Shown here in pieces: positions 37,201 through 43,728 of a stretch of 43,728 nucleotides of DNA. The notes under the pieces were generated by a model. The model had not been told where the DNA came from. It ran no database searches and saw nothing but the letters and a program-made list of their open reading frames with translations. This DNA comes from Pseudomonadaceae bacterium (GTDB lineage: Bacteria > Pseudomonadota > Gammaproteobacteria > Pseudomonadales > Pseudomonadaceae). Both the position numbers and the translations under genes were made by a program. Position 1 is the stretch's first letter. Each line of letters begins with the position of its first letter. The stretch lies in contig JAIETJ010000083.1 of NCBI GenBank assembly GCA_019745275.1, positions 1 through 43,728 on the forward strand. Reading direction: 5' to 3'.

Positions 37201-37740
37201 TCAGTTACGGAACGGGAATTTGAAGGCGCGCAACAAGGCACGACCTTCATCATCGTTACGGGCAGTGGTGGTCAGAGTGATATCTAGACCGCGCAATGCG
37301 TCGATTTTGTCGTAATCGATTTCCGGGAAAATGATCTGCTCTTTAACGCCCATGCTGTAGTTACCACGACCATCGAAGGACTTGGCATTCAGGCCGCGGA
37401 AGTCGCGAACCCGAGGCAGGGAGATCGCAAGCAGGCGATCCAAGAATTCGTACATTACGTCACGGCGCAAAGTTACCTTAACGCCAATCGGCCAGCCTTC
37501 GCGAACTTTAAAGCCTGCGATGGACTTGCGAGCGTAAGTTACGACCGCTTTTTGACCGGTGATTTTTTCCAAGTCGGCTACAGCGTGCTCGATGACTTTT
37601 TTGTCGCCGATTGCTTCGCCCACACCCATGTTCAGGGTGATCTTGGTAACGCGCGGAACTTCCATCACGTTGCCCAGCTGAAGTTCTTCCTTCAACTTAG
37701 GTGCGATTTCCTTCCGGTAAATCTCTTTTAGTCGTGCCAT
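37201..37740 (-). CDS. rplE: 50S ribosomal protein L5
   Basis: L5 binds 5S rRNA and contacts S13 and tRNA at the central protuberance. The 179-residue protein has [76 protein letters not shown] and ends [12 protein letters not shown]. The length is normal. It lies 20 nt after rplX. In E. coli S8 binds mRNA near this start; no such fold was established here. Confidence 0.98.
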   Translation of the reverse strand: MARLKEIYRKEIAPKLKEELQLGNVMEVPRVTKITLNMGVGEAIGDKKVIEHAVADLEKITGQKAVVTYARKSIAGFKVREGWPIGVKVTLRRDVMYEFLDRLLAISLPRVRDFRGLNAKSFDGRGNYSMGVKEQIIFPEIDYDKIDALRGLDITLTTTARNDDEGRALLRAFKFPFRN

Positions 37741-37760
37741 GGTCTTCTACCTAGCAGTGT

Positions 37761-38072
37761 TCAAGCATCAACCGCTTTTTGGGTCGACTTGAAGACACGA
37801 ATTTTCTTACCTTCTTCTACTTTGAAACCAACGCGATCTGCCTTGTTGGTTTCGCCATTGAAGATGGCTACGTTGGAGACGTGCATTGGCGCCTCCTTTT
37901 CGATGATCCCGCCAGCTACGCCCGCATTAGGGTTTGGCTTGGTATGGCGCTTAATCAGGTTGATACCACCGACGACCAAACGGTCGTCGATAACCTTAAG
38001 CACCTTACCGCGCTTGCCCTTGTCTTTGCCGGCGATGACGATGATCTCGTCGTCACGACGAATCTTTTGCAT
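37761..38072 (-). CDS. rplX: 50S ribosomal protein L24
   Basis: L24 starts 50S assembly and has a KOW motif ([21 protein letters not shown], residues about 7-27). The 103-residue protein has [33 protein letters not shown] in the middle. It lies 12 nt after rplN. Confidence 0.97.
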   Translation of the reverse strand: MQKIRRDDEIIVIAGKDKGKRGKVLKVIDDRLVVGGINLIKRHTKPNPNAGVAGGIIEKEAPMHVSNVAIFNGETNKADRVGFKVEEGKKIRVFKSTQKAVDA

Positions 38073-38084
38073 GATCGCTTCTCC

Positions 38085-38453
38085 TTACAGCACTTCTGGG
38101 GCGAGCGACACGATCTTCATGAACTTCTCAGTACGAAGCTCACGGGTCACAGGCCCAAAGATACGGGTGCCGATTGGCTCCTGCTTGTTATTCAAAATAA
38201 CAGCAGCGTTACCGTCAAAGCGGATGATCGAGCCATCAGGACGACGAACGCCATGACGAGTACGAACAACCACAGCGGTCATCACTTGGCCTTTCTTCAC
38301 CTTACCGCGAGGAATTGCTTCCTTCACGGTAACTTTGATGATGTCGCCGATGCCAGCATAACGACGATGCGAACCGCCCAGCACCTTGATGCACATAACA
38401 CGGCGTGCGCCGCTGTTATCGGCCACATCGAGCATGGATTGAGTCTGAATCAT
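38085..38453 (-). CDS. rplN: 50S ribosomal protein L14
   Basis: L14 sits at the subunit interface. The 122-residue protein has [57 protein letters not shown] and ends [12 protein letters not shown]. It is 23 nt after rpsQ; no spc promoter was recognised in that gap, so S10 and spc genes may be read through. Confidence 0.98.
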   Translation of the reverse strand: MIQTQSMLDVADNSGARRVMCIKVLGGSHRRYAGIGDIIKVTVKEAIPRGKVKKGQVMTAVVVRTRHGVRRPDGSIIRFDGNAAVILNNKQEPIGTRIFGPVTRELRTEKFMKIVSLAPEVL

Positions 38454-38476
38454 ATAATTTCTCCGACCCTAAGCCC

Positions 38477-38743
38477 TTAGACTTCCACTGCGCGAACGAG
38501 GATTTCAACCAGAGCCCAAGACTTAGTCTTGGCCACAGGGCGAGTCTCACGAATCGAGACTTTGTCGCCGATGCGGCACTGATTGGTTTCATCGTGTGCG
38601 TGCAGCTTAGTCGAACGCTTTACATATTTACCGTAGATCGGGTGCTTTACGCGACGCTCGATGAGTACGGTGATGGTCTTGTCCATCTTGTCGCTGACAA
38701 CACGGCCAGTCAGCGTACGGACAGTTATTTCGGCTTCAGCCAT
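38477..38743 (-). CDS. rpsQ: 30S ribosomal protein S17
   Basis: S17 is an early-binding 30S protein with an OB fold. The 88-residue protein has [73 protein letters not shown]. It lies 2 nt after rpmC. Confidence 0.98.
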   Translation of the reverse strand: MAEAEITVRTLTGRVVSDKMDKTITVLIERRVKHPIYGKYVKRSTKLHAHDETNQCRIGDKVSIRETRPVAKTKSWALVEILVRAVEV

Positions 38744-38745
38744 GA

Positions 38746-38937
38746 TTACTTACCTGCCTGCTGGTTGAGCACAGTCTTCACGCGAGCGATGTCACGCTTA
38801 ACTTGCAAGAGCAGGTGAGACTGCCCCAACTGGCCAGTTGCTTTCTGCATACGCAGATTGAACTGGTCGCGCAGCAAACCGAGCAATTGCTCGTTCAGTT
38901 GCTGTGCTGATTTTTCACGAAGTTCATTCGCTTTCAT
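38746..38937 (-). CDS. rpmC: 50S ribosomal protein L29
   Basis: L29 is near the peptide tunnel exit. The 63-residue protein ([20 protein letters not shown]...[16 protein letters not shown]...[10 protein letters not shown]) is the normal length. Its ATG at 38937 shares one base with the rplP stop (TGATG); an in-frame GTG one codon earlier is less likely. Confidence 0.96.
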   Translation of the reverse strand: MKANELREKSAQQLNEQLLGLLRDQFNLRMQKATGQLGQSHLLLQVKRDIARVKTVLNQQAGK

Positions 38938-39350
38938 CACATCACCGTCCGCTTAACAAAGGAGGTGGCGAGCGGCAGCTTAGCAGCAGCCAGGGCAAAA
39001 GCTGCCCGCGCCATCTCTTCGGAAACACCCTCGATCTCGTAGAGGACTTTGCCTGGTTGAATCTGGCAAACCCAATACTCGACACTGCCCTTACCTTTAC
39101 CCATCCGAACTTCGAGTGGCTTCTTGGTTACCGGCTTATCAGGGAATACTCGAATCCAAATTTTCCCGCCACGCTTAACGTGACGAGTGAGTGCACGACG
39201 AGCGGACTCAATTTGGCGAGCGGTGAGACGACCGCGAGCAACAGCTTTCAGCGCGAACTCGCCGAAGCTGACCTTGCTACCGCGCTGAGCCAGACCACGG
39301 TTGTGGCCTGTCATCTGCTTGCGGAACTTCGTACGCTTTGGTTGCAACAT
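38937..39350 (-). CDS. rplP: 50S ribosomal protein L16
   Basis: L16 lies near the A-site tRNA and the peptidyl-transferase centre. The 137-residue protein has [36 protein letters not shown] and [45 protein letters not shown]. It lies 12 nt after rpsC and overlaps rpmC by one base. Confidence 0.98.
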   Translation of the reverse strand: MLQPKRTKFRKQMTGHNRGLAQRGSKVSFGEFALKAVARGRLTARQIESARRALTRHVKRGGKIWIRVFPDKPVTKKPLEVRMGKGKGSVEYWVCQIQPGKVLYEIEGVSEEMARAAFALAAAKLPLATSFVKRTVM

Positions 39351-39362
39351 TTGGCGTACCCC

Positions 39363-40049
39363 TTACTTAGCAGCTTTTTTACGAGGCGCTGGTGCTTGTG
39401 GTTTCAGTTCTTCTTTGAGGCCACCGATGACCTCACCTTTGAAGATCCAAACCTTCACACCGATCACACCGTAAGTGGTGTGAGCTTCGTAATTGGCATA
39501 GTCAATGTCGGCACGCAGGGTGTGCAACGGCACACGACCTTCGCGATACCACTCAGTACGAGCAATTTCAGCACCGCCCAAACGACCGCTCACTTGGATC
39601 TTGATGCCCTTGGCACCGATCCGCATGGCGTTCTGTACGGCGCGCTTAATAGCCCGACGGAACATGACACGACGCTCAAGCTGCTGAGCTACGCTCTGGG
39701 CAACAAGCATACCGTCGAGCTCCGGCTTACGGATCTCTTCGATATTGATGTGCACTGGCACACCCATTTGCTTGGTCAGTTCCTGACGCAGCTTCTCAAC
39801 ATCTTCGCCTTTCTTACCGATCACGATGCCTGGACGGGCAGTGTGAATGGTAATCCGCGCAGTTTGCGCAGGGCGGTGAATGTCGATACGGCTGACGGAC
39901 GCGCTTTTTAATTTGTCTTGGAGATACTCGCGCACCTTCAGATCAGCGAACAAATAGTCCGCATAAGTCCGACCGCTGGCGTACCAGACGGAGGTGTGCT
40001 CCTTGACGATTCCCAGGCGTATGCCAATGGGATGTACTTTCTGACCCAT
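39363..40049 (-). CDS. rpsC: 30S ribosomal protein S3
   Basis: S3 forms the mRNA entry tunnel and helps unwind mRNA. The start at 40049 ([24 protein letters not shown]) gives 228 residues; the 28 codons open upstream lie over the rplV end. The KH type-2 domain has the GKKG loop in [21 protein letters not shown]. The C-terminal domain has [54 protein letters not shown]. Confidence 0.98.
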   Translation of the reverse strand: MGQKVHPIGIRLGIVKEHTSVWYASGRTYADYLFADLKVREYLQDKLKSASVSRIDIHRPAQTARITIHTARPGIVIGKKGEDVEKLRQELTKQMGVPVHINIEEIRKPELDGMLVAQSVAQQLERRVMFRRAIKRAVQNAMRIGAKGIKIQVSGRLGGAEIARTEWYREGRVPLHTLRADIDYANYEAHTTYGVIGVKVWIFKGEVIGGLKEELKPQAPAPRKKAAK

Positions 40050-40065
40050 CTGAGAGACTCCGTTA

Positions 40066-40395
40066 CTAGTCAGCAACCTTGACAGTGATATGGCAAGACC
40101 GCTTGACGATACGATCAGCACGGCCTTTGGCACGTGGCATGATGCGCTTCAGCGAACGCCCTTCGTTGACGAAAACGGTGCTGACTTTAAGGTCATCAAC
40201 GTCTGCGCCTTCGTTGTGCTCGGCGTTGGCTACAGCCGACTCCAGCACTTTCTTAATGATCTCGGCGGCTTTCTTACTGCTGAAAGCCAACAAGTTGAGC
40301 GCTTCGCCCACCTTTTTCCCGCGGATCTGGTCGGCGACCAAGCGGGCTTTCTGGGCAGAGATTCGAGCGCCCGACAACTTAGCGGCAACTTCCAT
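40066..40395 (-). CDS. rplV: 50S ribosomal protein L22
   Basis: L22 lines the peptide exit tunnel, and its hairpin loop is the known site of macrolide-resistance changes. The 109-residue protein has [52 protein letters not shown] and [33 protein letters not shown]. The loop region looks normal. It lies 11 nt after rpsS. Confidence 0.98.
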   Translation of the reverse strand: MEVAAKLSGARISAQKARLVADQIRGKKVGEALNLLAFSSKKAAEIIKKVLESAVANAEHNEGADVDDLKVSTVFVNEGRSLKRIMPRAKGRADRIVKRSCHITVKVAD

Positions 40396-40406
40396 TTCTT
40401 AACCCC

Positions 40407-40682
40407 TTAGCGCTTGGCTTTCTTGTCTGCAACGTGCCCGCGATAAGTGCGGGTACCAGCAAACTCGCCGAGTTTGTGGCCGACCATGTCTTCGTTCACA
40501 AGAACTGGGACATGTTGACGACCGTTATGCACAGCAATGGTCAGACCAACCATTTGCGGCAGGATCATGGAACGGCGCGACCAGGTTTTCACTGGCTTGC
40601 GATCGTTCTTTTCCATCGCCACTTCGACCTTCTTCAATAGGTGAAGATCGATAAAAGGACCTTTTTTCAGAGAACGTGGCAC
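40407..40682 (-). CDS. rpsS: 30S ribosomal protein S19
   Basis: S19 is in the 30S head beside S13. The 91-residue protein has [72 protein letters not shown]. It lies 12 nt after rplB. Confidence 0.98.
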   Translation of the reverse strand: MPRSLKKGPFIDLHLLKKVEVAMEKNDRKPVKTWSRRSMILPQMVGLTIAVHNGRQHVPVLVNEDMVGHKLGEFAGTRTYRGHVADKKAKR

Positions 40683-40694
40683 TGTCGTATCCCT

Positions 40695-41522
40695 TTATTT
40701 ATTGCGACGACGGACGATCATTTTGTCAGTACGCTTGTTACCACGAGTCTTCGCGCCCTTAGTCGGGAAGCCCCACGGCGACACCGGATGACGACCACCC
40801 GAAGTACGACCTTCACCACCACCATGCGGGTGATCAACCGGGTTCATGGCAACACCACGAACTGTAGGTCGAATACCACGCCAGCGATTTGCACCGGCTT
40901 TACCCAGCGAACGCAGGCTGTGCTCGGAGTTCGAGACTTCGCCCAAGGTCGCACGGCATTCGCAGAGGATTTTGCGCATTTCGCCGGAGCGTAGACGCAA
41001 AGTCACGTAGGCACCTTCACGAGCGATCAACTGTGCCGAGGCACCAGCGGAACGAGCGATTTGCGCACCCTTGCCTGGCTTCATCTCAATACCGTGAACC
41101 GTGCTACCTACTGGCATGTTGCGCAGTGGTAGTTGGTTGCCCGGCTTGATTGGCGCCAAAGCACCTGCAACAAGCTGGTCGCCAGCACTAACGCCTTTAG
41201 GGGCGAGAATGTAGCGGCGCTCACCGTCTGCGTACAACATCAAAGCGATGTGTGCGGTACGGTTTGGATCGTATTCAATACGCTCAACAGTGGCTGGAAT
41301 GCCATCTTTGTCGTTGCGACGGAAATCGACCATACGGTAGTGCTGCTTGTGGCCACCACCAATGTGACGAGTGGTAATACGACCGTTGTTGTTACGACCA
41401 CCAGTCTTCGATTTTTTCTCGAGCAGCGGTGCGTGAGGAGCGCCTTTATGCAGCTCCTGGTTGACCACCTTGACCACAAAGCGGCGGCCAGGGGAAGTCG
41501 GTTTGCATTTAACAATAGCCAT
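40695..41522 (-). CDS. rplB: 50S ribosomal protein L2
   Basis: L2 is needed for subunit joining and peptidyl-transferase activity. The 275-residue protein has [43 protein letters not shown] and the invariant C-terminal [40 protein letters not shown] carrying the catalytic-site histidine. It lies 14 nt after rplW. Confidence 0.98.
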   Translation of the reverse strand: MAIVKCKPTSPGRRFVVKVVNQELHKGAPHAPLLEKKSKTGGRNNNGRITTRHIGGGHKQHYRMVDFRRNDKDGIPATVERIEYDPNRTAHIALMLYADGERRYILAPKGVSAGDQLVAGALAPIKPGNQLPLRNMPVGSTVHGIEMKPGKGAQIARSAGASAQLIAREGAYVTLRLRSGEMRKILCECRATLGEVSNSEHSLRSLGKAGANRWRGIRPTVRGVAMNPVDHPHGGGEGRTSGGRHPVSPWGFPTKGAKTRGNKRTDKMIVRRRNK

Positions 41523-41536
41523 GATGCATCCCCTCC

Positions 41537-41836
41537 TTACTCAGCACTGCTGCTGAAATCGAGATCTTGGCCTGGCTGAAGGGAGATAACTGCCTTCTTC
41601 CAGTCGTTACGCTTGCCCACGCCGCGAGCGGTGCGCTTGCTCTTACCCAGAACATTCAGGGTAGTAACACGCTCAACCTTCACGCTGAACAGGCTTTCAA
41701 CGGCCTTCTTGATTTCAAGCTTGGTTGCATCAGTTGCAACCTTGAAAACAAATTGACCATTCTTATCGGCCAATACCGTGGCCTTCTCGGAGACGTGCGG
41801 GCCAAGTAGAACTTTAAATACGCGTTCCTGGTTCAT
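41537..41836 (-). CDS. rplW: 50S ribosomal protein L23
   Basis: L23 surrounds the tunnel exit and docks trigger factor and SRP. The 99-residue protein has [81 protein letters not shown]. Its start overlaps the rplD stop by 4 nt. Confidence 0.98.
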   Translation of the reverse strand: MNQERVFKVLLGPHVSEKATVLADKNGQFVFKVATDATKLEIKKAVESLFSVKVERVTTLNVLGKSKRTARGVGKRNDWKKAVISLQPGQDLDFSSSAE

Positions 41837-42435
41837 CCCAGCAGCTCCTCGAATTTCTTCACGGCCGACACGGTGATCAACACCTTGTCGTATGCGATCA
41901 GACTAACTGGATCGGAACCCTGAACATCACGCACTTCAACATGCGGAAGGTTACGAGCAGCCAGATACAGATTTTCGTCGATTGAATCAGACACGATGAG
42001 GACATTGGTTAGACCCATGCCATTCAACTTATCCAACAGAACCTTAGTTTTCGGGCCTTCGACGGCGAAGTCTTGAACCACTACTAGACGATCCGAACGA
42101 ACCAACTCAGAGAGGATGGAGCGCAAAGCTGCGCGGTACATCTTCTTGTTCAGCTTCTGAGAGTGATCCTGTGGACGTGCAGCGAAAGTTACGCCACCGC
42201 CGCGCCAAATCGGGCTACGAATAGTACCAGCACGAGCACGGCCAGTACCCTTCTGACGCCAAGGGCGCTTACCGCCACCGGATACGTCGGAACGAGTTTT
42301 TTGCTGCTTGCTGCCCTGACGACCGCCAGCCATATAGGCTACGACTGCCTGGTGCACCAGAGTCTCGTTGTAATCACCGCCGAAAGTCAGCTCGGATACT
42401 TCGATCGCCTGAGCGTCATTTACATTTAATTGCAT
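41833..42435 (-). CDS. rplD: 50S ribosomal protein L4
   Basis: L4 forms the tunnel constriction and in E. coli represses its own S10 operon at the leader. The 200-residue protein has the extended loop [45 protein letters not shown] and the C-terminal [20 protein letters not shown]. The leader ahead of rpsJ is only about 50 nt here, so the E. coli type of L4 control is unlikely. It overlaps rplW by 4 nt. Confidence 0.98.
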   Translation of the reverse strand: MQLNVNDAQAIEVSELTFGGDYNETLVHQAVVAYMAGGRQGSKQQKTRSDVSGGGKRPWRQKGTGRARAGTIRSPIWRGGGVTFAARPQDHSQKLNKKMYRAALRSILSELVRSDRLVVVQDFAVEGPKTKVLLDKLNGMGLTNVLIVSDSIDENLYLAARNLPHVEVRDVQGSDPVSLIAYDKVLITVSAVKKFEELLG

Positions 42436-42447
42436 GTCAGCTTCCCC

Positions 42448-43083
42448 TTAACCGCGAGCCTTGGCTGCCGGACGCACAATAAGATTGCCGCCAGGAGCAC
42501 CAGGAACAGCACCCTTAACCAGCAACACATTGCGTTCAACGTCCACGCGTACCACTTCGAGGGATTGCACGGTCACGCGCTCAGCGCCCATATGACCGGC
42601 CATCTTTTTGCCCTTGAATACACGACCAGGAGTCTGGCACTGGCCGATAGATCCAGGAGCACGGTGGGATACAGAGTTACCGTGGGTGTTGTCCTGACCG
42701 CGGAAGTTCCAACGCTTAATGCAACCTTGGAAGCCTTTACCTTTGGACTGACCAGTAACATCTACCATCTGGCCCGCTTGGAAAAGATCTGCAGTGATCA
42801 GATCGCCAGCTTGGTATTCGCCCTCTTCAAGACGGAATTCCCAAACACCGCGACCAGCAGCAACGTTCGCCTTAGCGAAGTGACCAGCTTGAGCAGCTGT
42901 GACGCGCGAAGCACGACGAACACCGACAGTAACTTGCACTGCGCGATAGCCATCAGTTTCGACTGTTTTGAACTGAGTGACGCGATTCGGCTCGATCTCA
43001 ATGACCGTAACCGGAATGGAGACACCTTCTTCGGTGAAAACACGGGTCATACCGCATTTACGACCGACTAAACCAATAGTCAT
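42448..43083 (-). CDS. rplC: 50S ribosomal protein L3
   Basis: L3 starts 50S assembly and extends to the peptidyl-transferase centre. The start at 43083 ([20 protein letters not shown]) gives 211 residues and has GAGG 8 nt upstream; the 11 extra open codons are rejected. The glutamine-bearing loop [56 protein letters not shown] is present. The 84-nt gap to rpsJ holds only a short GC-rich hairpin. Confidence 0.97.
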   Translation of the reverse strand: MTIGLVGRKCGMTRVFTEEGVSIPVTVIEIEPNRVTQFKTVETDGYRAVQVTVGVRRASRVTAAQAGHFAKANVAAGRGVWEFRLEEGEYQAGDLITADLFQAGQMVDVTGQSKGKGFQGCIKRWNFRGQDNTHGNSVSHRAPGSIGQCQTPGRVFKGKKMAGHMGAERVTVQSLEVVRVDVERNVLLVKGAVPGAPGGNLIVRPAAKARG

Positions 43084-43167
43084 GTTGTAAACCTCATGAG
43101 TGTACGGGGCTCTCACCCGCTATGGCCGCCCATTGCAGAGCGTTACACGACTAAAACCTAAACGGTC

Positions 43168-43479
43168 TTAGCCGAGGCTGATCTGTACTTCCACGCCAGC
43201 CGCAAGATCGAGCTTCATCAAAGCATCAACGGTTTTATCCGTTGGCTGAATGATGTCTAGCACGCGCTTATGAGTGCGGATTTCATACTGGTCGCGCGCG
43301 TCTTTGTTGACGTGCGGAGAAACCAGAACAGTAAACCGCTCTTTGCGAGTTGGTAGTGGAATTGGACCACGAACCTGTGCACCAGTACGTTTCGCGGTTT
43401 CCACGATTTCCTGGGTGGACTGATCGATTAGGCGATGATCAAAAGCCTTCAATCGAATCCGGATTTGCTGATTTTGCAT
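43168..43479 (-). CDS. rpsJ: 30S ribosomal protein S10 (NusE)
   Basis: S10 is a 30S head protein and also NusE, the partner of NusB in antitermination. The 103-residue protein has [107 protein letters not shown] lies 8 nt before the ATG. It heads the S10 operon behind a consensus-like promoter. Confidence 0.98.
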   Translation of the reverse strand: MQNQQIRIRLKAFDHRLIDQSTQEIVETAKRTGAQVRGPIPLPTRKERFTVLVSPHVNKDARDQYEIRTHKRVLDIIQPTDKTVDALMKLDLAAGVEVQISLG

Positions 43480-43539
43480 TGCCTAGACTCCAATTTGCCT
43501 TTCGCACCGAGCGCAATACGCCCGATAAAAGGAGGCGCA

Positions 43540-43568
43540 ATTGTACGGATGCACCCACAGGGTGTCAA
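43540..43568 (-). promoter_or_regulatory. S10-operon promoter
   Basis: On the minus strand TTGACA (43568-43563), a 17-nt spacer and TACAAT (43545-43540) lie about 60 nt before rpsJ. The -35 is a perfect match and the -10 matches 5 of 6. It sits just after the tuf terminator. Confidence 0.8.
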
Positions 43569-43583
43569 TAAATGTTCAACAAA

Positions 43584-43615
43584 TAGAAAAGGGCCCCCTA
43601 AGGGACCCTTTTCTA
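43584..43615 (-). terminator. Terminator downstream of tuf
   Basis: TAGAAAAGGG (43584-43593) and CCCTTTTCTA (43606-43615) form a 10-bp stem, extended inward by CCC/GGG pairs. It lies 16 nt after the tuf stop, followed by U-rich sequence on the minus strand. Confidence 0.72.
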
Positions 43616-43631
43616 CCAGCAGATCTATCGA

Positions 43632-43728
43632 TTATTCGAAGATCTTGGCAACCACGCCAGCACCAACGGTACGGCCGCCTTCGCGAATCGCGAAACGCAG
43701 ACCGTCTTCCATGGCGATCGACTTGATC
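43632..43728 (-). CDS. tuf: Elongation factor Tu, C-terminal end (cut by window)
   Basis: The last 32 codons of EF-Tu end in [18 protein letters not shown] and are preceded by [15 protein letters not shown]-Tu carries aminoacyl-tRNA to the ribosome. Its place directly before rpsJ is the usual str-S10 arrangement. The rest lies outside the window. Confidence 0.95.
   Translation of the reverse strand, partial: IKSIAMEDGLRFAIREGGRTVGAGVVAKIFE

Noticed and set aside
38904..39911. 335-codon plus-strand ORF opposite rplP and rpsC
   Set aside because: It lies entirely antisense to strongly conserved ribosomal genes; long opposite-strand frames are expected from their codon bias.
42430..43071. 213-codon plus-strand ORF opposite rplC
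   Set aside because: It is antisense to rplC, with no family resemblance and no independent expression signal.
43084..43167. Structured L4-responsive leader or extra gene between rpsJ and rplC
   Set aside because: The 84 nt hold only a short hairpin and the rplC ribosome-binding site, with no ORF or extended structure.

Overview
The window reads as chromosomal core DNA of a GC-rich gammaproteobacterium of the Pseudomonas group. The evidence is gene order and protein similarity: a nrdR-ribD-ribE-ribBA-ribH-nusB-thiL-pgpA run with ribA and dxs nearby, a Zur-type zinc operon of DUF2796, ABC and DUF3299 genes, an ssb-MFS-uvrA block, and a complete S10-spc-alpha ribosomal cluster. No phage, transposase, CRISPR array, tRNA or rRNA gene was seen.

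Layout. (1) 1-1335: the 3' part of dxs (+). (2) 1336-1952: a gene-free stretch holding a hairpin, a cobalamin riboswitch and the btuB leader, followed by btuB (+) to 3833. One peripheral arm of the riboswitch carries a roughly 147-nt structured, repeat-like insertion. (3) 3958-13348, all on the minus strand: nrdR, ribD, ribE, ribBA, ribH, nusB, thiL, pgpA, a solute-binding-like protein, a retropepsin-like protein, then ribA, a small membrane protein and btuF. Many of these genes overlap by a few bases. (4) 13472-15556 (+): a YbaY-like lipoprotein, a methyltransferase and a CnoX-type thioredoxin-TPR protein. (5) 15576-18983 (+): a second structured repeat-like element, a Zur box and a four-gene zinc operon (DUF2796 protein, ATPase, FtsX-type permease, DUF3299 protein) closed by a clear terminator. 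(6) 19019-22797 (+): a hemolysin III family protein, an orphan 7TMR-DISM histidine kinase and an OmpW porin with an Anr-like promoter. (7) 22824-26587 (-): two overlapping sugar-nucleotide SDR genes, ssb and a YajR-like MFS transporter. uvrA (+) diverges from these. (8) 29742-43728 (-): rplQ, rpoA, rpsD, rpsK, rpsM, rpmJ, secY, rplO ... rpsJ, and the 3' end of tuf.

How the genes work together. The riboflavin genes cover every enzyme-coding step from GTP and ribulose-5-phosphate to riboflavin except the dedicated phosphatase. They are interleaved with thiamine, isoprenoid-precursor and B12-transport genes, so regions 1-3 form a cofactor-supply neighbourhood. The zinc operon probably responds to zinc starvation. 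The ribosomal cluster is compact except at rpsN-rpsH. That gap holds a strong terminator, a promoter-like sequence over a perfect palindrome, and a second terminator-like hairpin, which suggests a separately controlled rpsH transcription unit.

The most interesting items are the enlarged cobalamin riboswitch, the rpsN-rpsH junction, and the Zur operon with its upstream element and internal hairpin. All function calls come from reading the sequence; no database search was run.
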